Positions 19,046-26,720 of a DNA stretch of 27,467 nucleotides are shown piece by piece. The DNA comes from a virus. Each line of letters starts with the position of its first letter. Within the stretch, counting starts at the first letter, position 1. The notes beneath the pieces are model-generated. The model was not told the origin of the DNA, ran no database searches, and was given only the letters and a program-made list of their open reading frames with translations. The DNA lies in IMG/VR virus record IMGVR_UViG_3300042326_001256, positions 1 to 27,467 of that record. One strand, written 5' to 3'. The translations under genes and the position numbers were made by a program.

Positions 19046-20367
19046 TTTTCTGACTCCAAATCTACAAAGTTTTCGTTGTCCAATTCCTTAGTTTCCCATT
19101 CTAGGAATTTGAAGGATTTTAGTTTATAAATTTCAGAATCAAAAATATCCTTTCTTAGACAGACACCTTCATCTGGTACTTTCTTAGATTTGCACAGTTC
19201 ACAGTCTTTTTCAAGATAATCTCCAATAAGACGATCAAGGAAGTTTTGATGCCAATGATCATTCACGGAAAGTTCGGGATATAAGTCCTTTGCTTTTCCA
19301 TAATAAATCTCTGGAACCATATTCAGACCATATTTTTCGCAATAGTCCTTGACTTGCCTATGAGAAAATTCATAAACCTGCCCAGAATGATTGGTTGTTG
19401 TAATTCGGTAGACATAAGTTGCAAACTGCCCGGCGGGGCAGCCATAATCATATCCGGTTTGAATGTACGCCCCGGTTTTCGTGTACCCCACTGCTTCACC
19501 ATAAAGAGTAATGGAATCTTGAATGGCATATTCGACTGATTTGGCGATTTCTTCCCAGAGATCATAAGAATAGAAATGATCTTTATTCCCGATTTCTAGA
19601 AAACCGTTCTTTAGAACTCTACGAGAGGCCCAAAGAAGATCGTAATGAGTATCTTGAATTTTGATACCAAAACGCTTCAGGATTTTTTCAAATCGAGTCA
19701 GTTTTTTATTACAAAGAAGGCGACTTGCCACCCAGGAAGTTCCATGAAGTTTTCGTGTAATAGAAATATAATCATTTGGAGAGATATTATGAATAGATTT
19801 CTTCAGTTGAAGAGTATCAGGATGGAAGCGGAATTGTCCGTCCACCACTTTTGGCTCACGAACAACTTTCTTTTGATTCTTTTTCTCTTTATTCTGATTT
19901 TTAAGGACTAGAGGACTTACATATTTCTCACAGATCAGAATATCATCATATGAATCAAACTCCTTTCCGATCCATTCTTCTTTAAGAGAAATGGATTTTC
20001 CAGTCTTTTCTTCTAGCCAATCAAGAAATTTTTGGGCCGGAAGAGCATAACCTTGTGATGGGATTCCACGGAGTTTAACTGCCCTCACACGACCTTTCGT
20101 ATTAAAGAATCCAGCCACTTCTTTGTCGTTATTAAGTGTCTTATCGGAAAACGAATTACTCCAAGAAAGAAATTCTTTATTTATGGCGCACTCTAATGGG
20201 AAATAAACATAAACATCCCCTTCCTTGGCATCAAGAGAAACAATCACACTATTTCCTTGAATTGTGGCGATTTGCAATCTATCTGCGTTTGGGTGTGGTC
20301 GCAGATTATTTAATACAACGATCTCCGCAAGATAATTAGGGTTGGCTTTTTCAGAAATTTTGAACAT
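19042..20367 (-). CDS. RNA ligase with N-terminal OB domain (441 aa)
   Basis: Motif I is KLHGTSW (Lys206, the adenylated lysine). Motif III-like YGEAVG follows at 289-294, and motif V is KLKSFKFLEWETK after EGVCLR. Residues 1-140 contain RPHPNADRLQIATIQGNSVI, which resembles the tRNA-binding OB fold and the N-terminal domain of DRB0094/Rnl5-type RNA ligases. It joins RNA 3'-OH to 5'-phosphate ends. Coupled to the kinase by a TTGA overlap, so they form a repair pair. Two conserved Cys pairs late in the protein (CELCKSK) might bind zinc. Assignment to this ligase class is from motifs, not a search. Confidence 0.85.
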   Translation of the reverse strand: MFKISEKANPNYLAEIVVLNNLRPHPNADRLQIATIQGNSVIVSLDAKEGDVYVYFPLECAINKEFLSWSNSFSDKTLNNDKEVAGFFNTKGRVRAVKLRGIPSQGYALPAQKFLDWLEEKTGKSISLKEEWIGKEFDSYDDILICEKYVSPLVLKNQNKEKKNQKKVVREPKVVDGQFRFHPDTLQLKKSIHNISPNDYISITRKLHGTSWVASRLLCNKKLTRFEKILKRFGIKIQDTHYDLLWASRRVLKNGFLEIGNKDHFYSYDLWEEIAKSVEYAIQDSITLYGEAVGYTKTGAYIQTGYDYGCPAGQFATYVYRITTTNHSGQVYEFSHRQVKDYCEKYGLNMVPEIYYGKAKDLYPELSVNDHWHQNFLDRLIGDYLEKDCELCKSKKVPDEGVCLRKDIFDSEIYKLKSFKFLEWETKELDNENFVDLESEN

Positions 20368-20440
20368 AATTGGAATTTACGGTAGTGAACATTTACAGGA
20401 CAAACCAAGAATACCCCATAAAGAAGGAAATTGGTCTAAC

Positions 20441-20468
20441 AAGTAGACAGTTTAAAAAGTGTCTACTT
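20441..20468 (-). repeat. Perfect 9-bp stop-codon hairpin
   Basis: On the minus strand AAGTAGACA (20468-20460) pairs with TGTCTACTT (20449-20441) around a 10-nt loop. The TAG stop of the helicase gene is inside the 5' arm. No U-tract follows, so it may protect or process the mRNA end rather than terminate. The region 20368-20440 to the ligase start holds TATTCT, a weak -10, and nothing else I can support. Confidence 0.65.
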
Positions 20469-21695
20469 TACAATTTCCTGAGAAACTACTTCGCCTGCAA
20501 CAAATGACCGATAAATTAAATTTTCAATATCGGAAGCAATTGATTTCGATTTGGAATCACCGTGAGGAAGTACTACCATACCATAAGGCTTCTTGTAATT
20601 TTTATAATCCCCGACCCGCAATTCACCAGAAGCAATGTGATCTGCATCTTCTTTATGAAGACGGATCACACGTCCAATGGTTTGCAACATGGCAATTGCA
20701 TCCATATTTCTCATAAAGATCACGGCATCCAACGAATTGACATTGATCCCTTCAGAAAGAATCGAGTAGTTAAGAAGAACAAACTTCTTAGAATCGTCAT
20801 TTCCCCACTCATCCAAAGTTCTAAAAAACACATCTCGCTTTACCTCTTTACCATCAATATATGCCCCGTGAGCCGCAGTTATATGCATAATACTATAATC
20901 TCTGTCCTTCATCTGAGAGACAAAATCGGTCTCAGTAAGAAGAGAAATAATTGATTTTGTTGATTTCGCAGAAATAAGAACCTTCTTGGGAGTATCCTCG
21001 TCCAAGGTTTTTAGAATCAGATTATTATTCATTTCATCCATACTTTCTTCAATATTCACTTCCTTCTTAACCACCAATGGAGGCAAAACATAACCACCAT
21101 ATACCATCTCGGTCATAGGAATCTTACAAATATCATGACCATAAACCTCGGCAATATTCATTCCGGGTTTTTTTGTTGGAATTGCAGAGTTCTTAGGAGT
21201 GGCAGTAAAAAAGTACTTCTTGTCTGCTTCCCTTACTGCATCTTCAATGTGTGGAAAGAAGGACTTCTTAGTAGAATTGTGACATTCATCAAAATTGTAG
21301 GTGTTCACCTTAATATTTGACTCGGTGATTTTCTTCAGGGAATTATAAGAAGTAAAAATAAGTTTATGATCATCTTTATGGATATTATGCCACTCTTGAA
21401 TATCTTTTATATTGGTAGTGCGGTAGTTTCTTAGCCGACTACCAGAATGCACATGCATATATTTCGCATTATTAACGTGCTTTTCGTAATCAGCAGAAAG
21501 TTGAACCGCGAGGAGAATCCTTGGGGCAACAACGCAAACAGTCTGGGGAATATCAGATTTAAATTGCTCTATGGTGTTTTTGATAAAAACAATACTTTTA
21601 CCTGCACCAGTCGGAAGAATAATTTTACCAAGATCGTTTTCTCCCATAGAAGAAAGAGCCGTCGCCTGATGAGGACGAAGAATAATAGAGGTCAT
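20463..21695 (-). CDS. SF2 DEAD/DEAH-like helicase, UvsW-like (410 aa)
   Basis: Helicase motifs in order: RPHQATAL (Q-like), LPTGAGKS (Walker A, residues 27-34), TSYNSLKK (Ib region), FDECHN (DECH Walker B), FFTATP (motif III), LLNYSILSEGINV (motif V) and MLQTIGRVIR (motif VI). This is the two-RecA-domain order of UvsW and related phage helicases, which unwind branched DNA and RNA-DNA hybrids. Length is close to UvsW without its extra N-terminal domain. It is alone between two recurrent hairpins, likely its own transcript. Confidence 0.85.
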   Translation of the reverse strand: MTSIILRPHQATALSSMGENDLGKIILPTGAGKSIVFIKNTIEQFKSDIPQTVCVVAPRILLAVQLSADYEKHVNNAKYMHVHSGSRLRNYRTTNIKDIQEWHNIHKDDHKLIFTSYNSLKKITESNIKVNTYNFDECHNSTKKSFFPHIEDAVREADKKYFFTATPKNSAIPTKKPGMNIAEVYGHDICKIPMTEMVYGGYVLPPLVVKKEVNIEESMDEMNNNLILKTLDEDTPKKVLISAKSTKSIISLLTETDFVSQMKDRDYSIMHITAAHGAYIDGKEVKRDVFFRTLDEWGNDDSKKFVLLNYSILSEGINVNSLDAVIFMRNMDAIAMLQTIGRVIRLHKEDADHIASGELRVGDYKNYKKPYGMVVLPHGDSKSKSIASDIENLIYRSFVAGEVVSQEIVK

Positions 21696-21739
21696 TACAA
21701 AATTTGGTGAATAGCAGAATAATAGACGATTATTGGACT

Positions 21740-21949
21740 TTATGTTAAGTTAGTGGACGATTTATAAAGTGTCCACCTGGTTAATGCCTGGAGTTGTTCA
21801 TTTGGTAAACGTTTAGGCCAGTATATAATTCTTCTTAACCAATTTTGTTTAATTGGGCTTCCGTCCGTCCTTGGAACAAAATTTAAAGAAGTAGAATTTG
21901 CATAATACGAATTATTTTGATTTACTGAAAGTTGAAATGCAGTCTTTTT
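21740..21949 (-). pseudogene. C-terminal remnant of a LamG-like fibre protein
   Basis: A frame with no start codon reads from a TGA at about 21950 to TAA 21740-21742. It includes SVNQNNSYYANSTSLNFVPR, then LRRIIYWPKRLPNEQLQALT and RWTLYKSS. YWPKRLPNEQLQALT resembles the C-terminal ending common in phage tail proteins with LamG-like domains. The first part overlaps the end of the glycosyltransferase gene in another frame, next to AAAAAAG. It is most likely left over after a recombination that replaced the fibre's front part. A frameshifted extension of that gene is the alternative. Confidence 0.5.
21753..21776 (-). repeat. Recurrent hairpin upstream of the helicase gene
   Basis: GTGGAC (21776-21771) pairs perfectly with GTCCAC (21758-21753), loop ACTTTATAAATC. 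Same class as the stop-codon hairpins. It lies inside the fibre remnant, near its stop. Between it and the helicase ATG, CTATTATTC is a possible -10 element. Confidence 0.6.
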
Positions 21950-23814
21950 TCAAATTTTGCTCCAACTTTTTTTGCGTTTTCTTCGACTAAAGATTTATGT
22001 TTCACATCTAAAACATTCCAATAATTATCGCATAATAATTCTAAAAGTCCTCTACTTTCATCTCCTTTTCCCCACCACCAAGAAGAAATTGCCTTTTGAA
22101 AAATAAGCAAATGTTTCCCGGAATATTCTGGAATATTAATGTTTATGCATTCATCGTTATTTTCATAGCAATTTAGACCTAGTGTTGCATAAATGTAAGA
22201 ATGTTGCCATTCTTGTTTTCTTTCATATATCAACGAAAGAAAATAATATGCTTCGGGTCTTTTGGGTAGCAACACAAGAGCATTTTCTAGTAATACTTTT
22301 TCACTAGAATCTCTTGATTTTTGTGCCCCATAGCAGAATGACCCACGAATTAATGCGGAGTATGCCAAAAGATTATCTTCACTTCTTTCTGCTGCTCTCA
22401 AGTAATAGATATGTGCTGGTGCAGTATGACCCTGACTTTCATACCACTTTGCGAGATTATAATTTTTTTCCGCATTTTCAGTATCTAATGAATATTCTAT
22501 TAATTCATTAGATATAGATTTTACTTTATACATCCAACAATCTTCAGAAAATTCTAATTCATCAATTTTTAGTGTTTCATTAACCGCTTGCTTTACTCCA
22601 GGGAAAAAGTCAGTCCCATTAAGATAGTAATCGTGTCCGGCAATAATTCCACCTGGTTTTACCTTAGGCAACCAAGAAATAATATCTTTTTTCACGTCTT
22701 CATATTCGTGAGAAGCATCAATAAAAACAAAATCTAAAGACTTATCTTCAAAAGTTTTTACCGCTTCAAGTGAAGTCATTCTTAAAGGAATATGATAGCC
22801 TTTTAAAGGCATCATATTTTGGTTAAATGTGTCATATAAAGATTTTAAATCGTCTATATCTTGATGCTCTACACTTCCTTCCCAAGTATCTACACAATAG
22901 AACTCAATGTTTTTATTGGAATTTGCAATTTCAACTGCCATAAATGCGGAAGATTTTCCTTTCCAAGAACCAATTTCAACAAACTTGGAACCTGATGGGA
23001 ATTTTTCAATCATTTTCCTATACAGATTTGGATATGAAAACCAATTTTCTCCAAATTGAGGTTCTTGATAAATGTGATTAAGTTGTGTATTCATTATTTG
23101 ATTAATAGTTAAATTTTTACCGTTATTTTCCCACCAATTTAAAACATTACGATAAGATTTATGATGACAATCATCTACCAGTTCTGGATTTCTGTAAGTT
23201 GATTTTGCATTATAAAAATCCTCAACAAATAAAGGAAAACAATATATGTTTGGATTAGTATGAAAAAATAATACGTCCTCAACTACAGGAATAAAACTAG
23301 TGTTTAGATTAAAATCAGTATCAAAATAATATAAGTCTAAGAGATATTTTGCATAGTTTCTTTTTATTAAATACCCAGCAACACACCAGTCTTTATCTCT
23401 TCTTTCTTCAAAAGAATACGCTTTAACATTATATTCTCTTACAATAGTTAATTGAATACCATTCCAATCTTTAGGAAGATTTTGATAGAATTGCTTCCAG
23501 GTAAAGTTCCAGTGTTCAACAGTTTCTAAAGACAAATCGTCTTCAACAATCAAAAAATATTCATCATCATAAGTCTCGTATAATTCCCTGAGTAAACATA
23601 AATGAGAAGTAATCGGACCTTTTGAATGTTCCGCCAAAAGATGCACATTTGTTCCGATTAAATTATGATTATAATTTTCAAATCTTTTGAATAAATGAGG
23701 AACATAGTTTGTTATATTATATTTTTGAAACCAATTTTCTAAATTAGTTCTTCTGTCTAGGCTTTCTTCTAAACTAATGTAATGAATAGTTGGAAGTCCT
23801 TCAAGTTTGTTCAT
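21922..23814 (-). CDS. Glycosyltransferase-methyltransferase fusion (630 aa)
   Basis: I chose ATG 23814, preceded by GGAGG with 9-nt spacing; six more residues would reach a start at 23832. The N-terminal 220 residues contain IHYISLEESLDRRTNLENWF and VEDDLSL, the GT25-like LPS/collagen glycosyltransferase pattern. About residues 270-430 are a class I methyltransferase (FVEIGSWKGKSS; FVFIDASHEYEDV; KPGGIIAGHDYY). The last 170 residues look like TPR-type helical repeats (AYYFLSLIYERKQEWQHSYI). It may modify glycans on host or phage surfaces. A three-domain fusion is unusual for a phage. Overlaps the preceding gene by 14 nt. Confidence 0.78.
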   Translation of the reverse strand: MNKLEGLPTIHYISLEESLDRRTNLENWFQKYNITNYVPHLFKRFENYNHNLIGTNVHLLAEHSKGPITSHLCLLRELYETYDDEYFLIVEDDLSLETVEHWNFTWKQFYQNLPKDWNGIQLTIVREYNVKAYSFEERRDKDWCVAGYLIKRNYAKYLLDLYYFDTDFNLNTSFIPVVEDVLFFHTNPNIYCFPLFVEDFYNAKSTYRNPELVDDCHHKSYRNVLNWWENNGKNLTINQIMNTQLNHIYQEPQFGENWFSYPNLYRKMIEKFPSGSKFVEIGSWKGKSSAFMAVEIANSNKNIEFYCVDTWEGSVEHQDIDDLKSLYDTFNQNMMPLKGYHIPLRMTSLEAVKTFEDKSLDFVFIDASHEYEDVKKDIISWLPKVKPGGIIAGHDYYLNGTDFFPGVKQAVNETLKIDELEFSEDCWMYKVKSISNELIEYSLDTENAEKNYNLAKWYESQGHTAPAHIYYLRAAERSEDNLLAYSALIRGSFCYGAQKSRDSSEKVLLENALVLLPKRPEAYYFLSLIYERKQEWQHSYIYATLGLNCYENNDECININIPEYSGKHLLIFQKAISSWWWGKGDESRGLLELLCDNYWNVLDVKHKSLVEENAKKVGAKFEKRLHFNFQ

Positions 23815-24781
23815 GAATAAAATCCTCCACAAATGATTTAGAAACTTTTAAAATATAAGCAGCATTATCTTGAGCACCAAAAGTAATCAAGTAATCATTT
23901 TTATATTCTACAAGACCACAACAAAACTCAATTTTTATATTCATAAACGAAAATAATTTTGATACTTTTTGAAGTTTAAATTCCTTATCCCAAATTACAA
24001 ACCGATGGCGATAAGTCGCGTTTTTTCTTCCCTGTTCTGAATTATAAAGATGTGTCTCGTGAAGAAGTGATAAGTATCCGTTTTTATAAGGAATTACCTG
24101 AGAACCACCTCTTAGGTCAGTTTGTAGAGTAGGATTTGGGTCAGTTTGAAAGACTTCTGTTTCCTTTCCAGTAATATCAAATTTCATTAGTGCAGTGGGA
24201 TTAGACCACTTTAATAAATGAAAAGGTTTATCTAGAATTGGAGTACAGTTTTTCATACAGTATTCTTTATCTGGGGAGGGTCCAGGAATACGATAACGAA
24301 AAACTTCTTTGACCGAATAATCAGAAATCTGAAATTCACTAATTTCCATTCTTCCGGTTCCTTTGTCGTCTAAGTCTCTGCGAACACCAATACCATAGAG
24401 TTTATCATTCCATTCTACTAACCGAACATCTTCAAGGCCCACAAAATCCCACTGTGGTTGATAGGTATCAAAGTCTGAAGTATCTATTTTTGAATAGTGA
24501 ACCGTATCTATATTGTCATCTAGTTCTGCAATGTAATTTGTGGTTCTCAGGTGCATATCATTTTCTGGATGAATGTAGGATAATGGACCCCACATATGCT
24601 CAAACCGATTGAGTTCTGCGTGATATAATGTATAATTTACATTACGAAGATTGACTAATATTCTGTTCTGATAAATGAAGACAGAAGGATTTGTGATTGA
24701 TGGTCCCGAAAGGTCTTCTGGGTTTATAAGTAGAGGTTTAATTGTTCCACCATTCTCCAATGCATATTTAACGAAATTCAT
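23801..24781 (-). CDS. GH130-like beta-propeller carbohydrate enzyme (326 aa)
   Basis: Segments DFVGLEDVRLVEWNDKLYGI, LKWSNPTALMKFD, LRGGSQVIPYKNGYLSLLHE and IEFCCGLVEYKNDYLITFGA match the five-blade pattern of GH130 beta-mannoside phosphorylases (ED..R blade and following Asp/Glu repeats). Also possible: another GH43/GH130 clan member. A TATAAATA sequence lies upstream, so it is probably late-expressed. Its role next to the glycosyltransferase may be surface glycan handling; inference only. Confidence 0.7.
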   Translation of the reverse strand: MNFVKYALENGGTIKPLLINPEDLSGPSITNPSVFIYQNRILVNLRNVNYTLYHAELNRFEHMWGPLSYIHPENDMHLRTTNYIAELDDNIDTVHYSKIDTSDFDTYQPQWDFVGLEDVRLVEWNDKLYGIGVRRDLDDKGTGRMEISEFQISDYSVKEVFRYRIPGPSPDKEYCMKNCTPILDKPFHLLKWSNPTALMKFDITGKETEVFQTDPNPTLQTDLRGGSQVIPYKNGYLSLLHETHLYNSEQGRKNATYRHRFVIWDKEFKLQKVSKLFSFMNIKIEFCCGLVEYKNDYLITFGAQDNAAYILKVSKSFVEDFIHEQT

Positions 24782-24802
24782 GAGGACATTATAAGTTTTG
24801 TT

Positions 24803-24810
24803 TATTTATA
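24803..24810 (-). promoter_or_regulatory. T4-type late promoter TATAAATA
   Basis: On the minus strand TTATAAATAAAC includes the exact octamer TATAAATA used by T4 gp55-type late transcription. It lies 22 nt before the ATG of 23801-24781, a suitable distance. A TTTACTAAA lies just upstream. No other exact TATAAATA was seen in the window. Confidence 0.6.
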
Positions 24811-24848
24811 AGTTTAGTAAACCGATAGATTTTTTCGGATCACTGCGG

Positions 24849-25418
24849 TTATTCATTGTTCGGTGGCATCATCTGAGCAACGAAACTGGTCGGCAGGTTG
24901 AACTGATGGGCCAGAGCGCCGATTTCTCCCAGTAGCTCGGGAGAAACCCCACCAGTGGCTAAAACTCGCTGCCACAAACCGATGAATAAGCGGGTGTCGC
25001 CCTTGCTGGCTTCAGACAGGCCGATGCTCAGGCCATTGGCCAGTGCGGTGGGGATGCTGTCGTACAGTTCGGTGATGGCGGGGTTAACCGCCAGCTCGAT
25101 ACCGAAACCCATCCACTGGGGTTCGGGAGTGTGGGCAGCGTCGTAGCTGGCCTGTTCCTCTGGGGTGGTGTCGCGCAGTGCCCAATTGATCACCCAGCCA
25201 TCAGCGGTGATGGTTGGCGGGATCTGCTCAACGATCTGCAGGCGGTGGTCGTAACCATCGGGCTGAGGGTTGATGGTGACCGGAAAGACGTCGAAGGGCG
25301 CCAGGTCTTCCGGGGTGGGTTCAGTGGGGAATGAGATGTTGGGGTGTGCTTTGCGGAGCTGCCAGAGGTTGTAAGGGTACTCGGGCTGACCGTCTGCAGC
25401 GATGTGGACGTAGTTCAT
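24849..25418 (-). CDS. Tail-associated hypothetical protein (189 aa)
   Basis: The start MNYVHIAADGQPEYPYNLWQ and the region ITADGWVINWALRDTTPEEQ resemble small tail or fibre-assembly proteins in cyanophages and other myoviruses. The C-terminal helix region (DTRLFIGLWQRVLATGGVSP) also looks conserved. GC-rich relative to the genes on its left. Overlaps the next gene upstream by 4 nt. Family is inferred, function uncertain. Confidence 0.65.
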   Translation of the reverse strand: MNYVHIAADGQPEYPYNLWQLRKAHPNISFPTEPTPEDLAPFDVFPVTINPQPDGYDHRLQIVEQIPPTITADGWVINWALRDTTPEEQASYDAAHTPEPQWMGFGIELAVNPAITELYDSIPTALANGLSIGLSEASKGDTRLFIGLWQRVLATGGVSPELLGEIGALAHQFNLPTSFVAQMMPPNNE

Positions 25419-25681
25419 GAGATGAGTTCCTCCTGGGTGGACAGCTCGGCAATTTGCTCCGCGATCACATCGCGGATGATGCGAGCGCGAAGCTGCTGGT
25501 GGAGTTCTTCGTCAAGGCGAGCCTGCAGATCATCACGGAATGAAAGCAAATCATCGTTATCGGCGTGGTCGGCGTTGATTTTGGCGATGGCCAGGCGGTA
25601 GTTGTCGATGTTGATTTGATAGGAGAGCAGTTCGTGATCGCGGCCTTCAAGGGCGGCGGTTAGAATGGAGAGCTTGTTCAT
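25415..25681 (-). CDS. Small hypothetical helical protein (88 aa)
   Basis: MNKLSILTAALEGRDHELLS, then LSFRDDLQARLDEELHQQLR: almost all helix, with a Gln/Arg/Glu-rich C-terminal half that could oligomerise. It lies between the propeller gene and the tail-associated gene with 1-4 nt overlaps, so it is probably a tail-fibre chaperone or linker. That is inference from position. Confidence 0.65.
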   Translation of the reverse strand: MNKLSILTAALEGRDHELLSYQINIDNYRLAIAKINADHADNDDLLSFRDDLQARLDEELHQQLRARIIRDVIAEQIAELSTQEELIS

Positions 25682-26718
25682 TAGGAGTTCCAGGGATAGG
25701 CGGTAATAAATGGAGAGCTGCCATGAGCCACTGCAATAGTATCACCAGCCGGAGAAAATGCAACGCCAACGCCGTCACCTGTAGGCAGCGTCGCGGGATT
25801 GGTGTACTTCGTGCCGAAGCCAGATGCTGACCAGGGATAGGCGGTGATAAATGGAGAGCTGCCATGAGCCACTGCAATAGCATCACCAGCAGGGGAAAAT
25901 GCAACACCGAAGCCGGTGCTCGTAGGCAGCGTCGCGGGATTGGTGTACTTTGTACCGAAGCCAGATGCTGACCAGGGATAGACGGTAATAAATGGGGAGC
26001 TATCATGAGCCACTGCAATAGCATCACCAGCAGGGGAAAATGCAACGCCCCAGCCAGTGCCCGTAGGCAGAGTTGCAGGATTCGTGTACTTTGTGCCGAA
26101 GCCAGATGCTGACCAGGGATAAGCGGTAATAAATGGGGAGCTGTTAAGAGCCACTGCAATAGTATCACCAGCCGGAGAAAATGCAACGCCGAGGCCGTCG
26201 CCCGTAGGCAGAGTTGCAGGATTCGTGTACTTCGTACCGAAGCCAGATGCTGACCAGGGATAGGCGGTGATAAATGGAGAGATGCCATGAGCCACTGCAA
26301 TAGTATCACCAGCCGGAGAAAATGCAACGCCGAAGCCGGTGCTCGTAGGCAGCGTCGCGGGATTGGTGTACTTCGTGCCGAAGCCAGATGCTGACCAGGG
26401 ATAGGCGGTGATAAATGGAGAGCTGTTATGCGCCACTGCAATAGCATCACCAGCCGGAGAAAATGCAACGTCCCAGCCAGCGCCCGTAGGCAGCGTTGCA
26501 GGATTCGTGTACTTTGTGCCGAAGCCAGATGCTGACCAGGGATAGGCGGTGATAAATAGGGAGATGAAATGAGCCACTGCAATAGTATCACCAGCAGGGG
26601 AAAATGCAACACCGAAGCCGGTGCCCGTAGGCAGAGTTGCAGGATTCGTGTACTTGACCCCAAACCCCGGCGGTCCACCACTATTCGTTGCTGCCAGCAA
26701 CGCACTACGTCTCAGCAT
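25681..26718 (-). CDS. Seven-blade beta-propeller of near-identical repeats (345 aa)
   Basis: Residues 19-345 are seven repeats of 47 residues, each with FGTKYTNPATLPT, VAFSPAGD(A/T)IAVA and SPFITAYPWSASG. Seven repeats fit one closed seven-blade propeller of the WD40-like class. Differences gather in two short loops, at repeat positions 14-18 and about 32-36, which would lie on one face. N-terminus MLRRSALLAATNSGGPPG. It is probably a receptor-binding or adhesive tail component. WD40 proteins with nearly identical blades are known in some cyanobacteria and phages, but the binding partner is unknown. Confidence 0.8.
   Translation of the reverse strand: MLRRSALLAATNSGGPPGFGVKYTNPATLPTGTGFGVAFSPAGDTIAVAHFISLFITAYPWSASGFGTKYTNPATLPTGAGWDVAFSPAGDAIAVAHNSSPFITAYPWSASGFGTKYTNPATLPTSTGFGVAFSPAGDTIAVAHGISPFITAYPWSASGFGTKYTNPATLPTGDGLGVAFSPAGDTIAVALNSSPFITAYPWSASGFGTKYTNPATLPTGTGWGVAFSPAGDAIAVAHDSSPFITVYPWSASGFGTKYTNPATLPTSTGFGVAFSPAGDAIAVAHGSSPFITAYPWSASGFGTKYTNPATLPTGDGVGVAFSPAGDTIAVAHGSSPFITAYPWNS
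25690..26660. repeat. 141-bp tandem repeats encoding propeller blades
   Basis: The sequence CCAGATGCTGACCAGGGAT recurs at 141-bp spacing (for example about 25820 and 25961), six times, with the outermost blades slightly diverged. DNA identity between units is high, so recent duplication or recombination between units is likely. Confidence 0.85.
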
Positions 26719-26720
26719 GA

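Noticed and set aside
25647-26705. A 352-residue minus-strand frame overlapping the propeller gene
   Set aside because: It is open only because the 141-bp repeats keep every frame's pattern in register. Its composition (LHLSPPIPGQHLAS repeats) is unlike a folded protein, and the other frame has the WD40-like blades and fits the neighbours.
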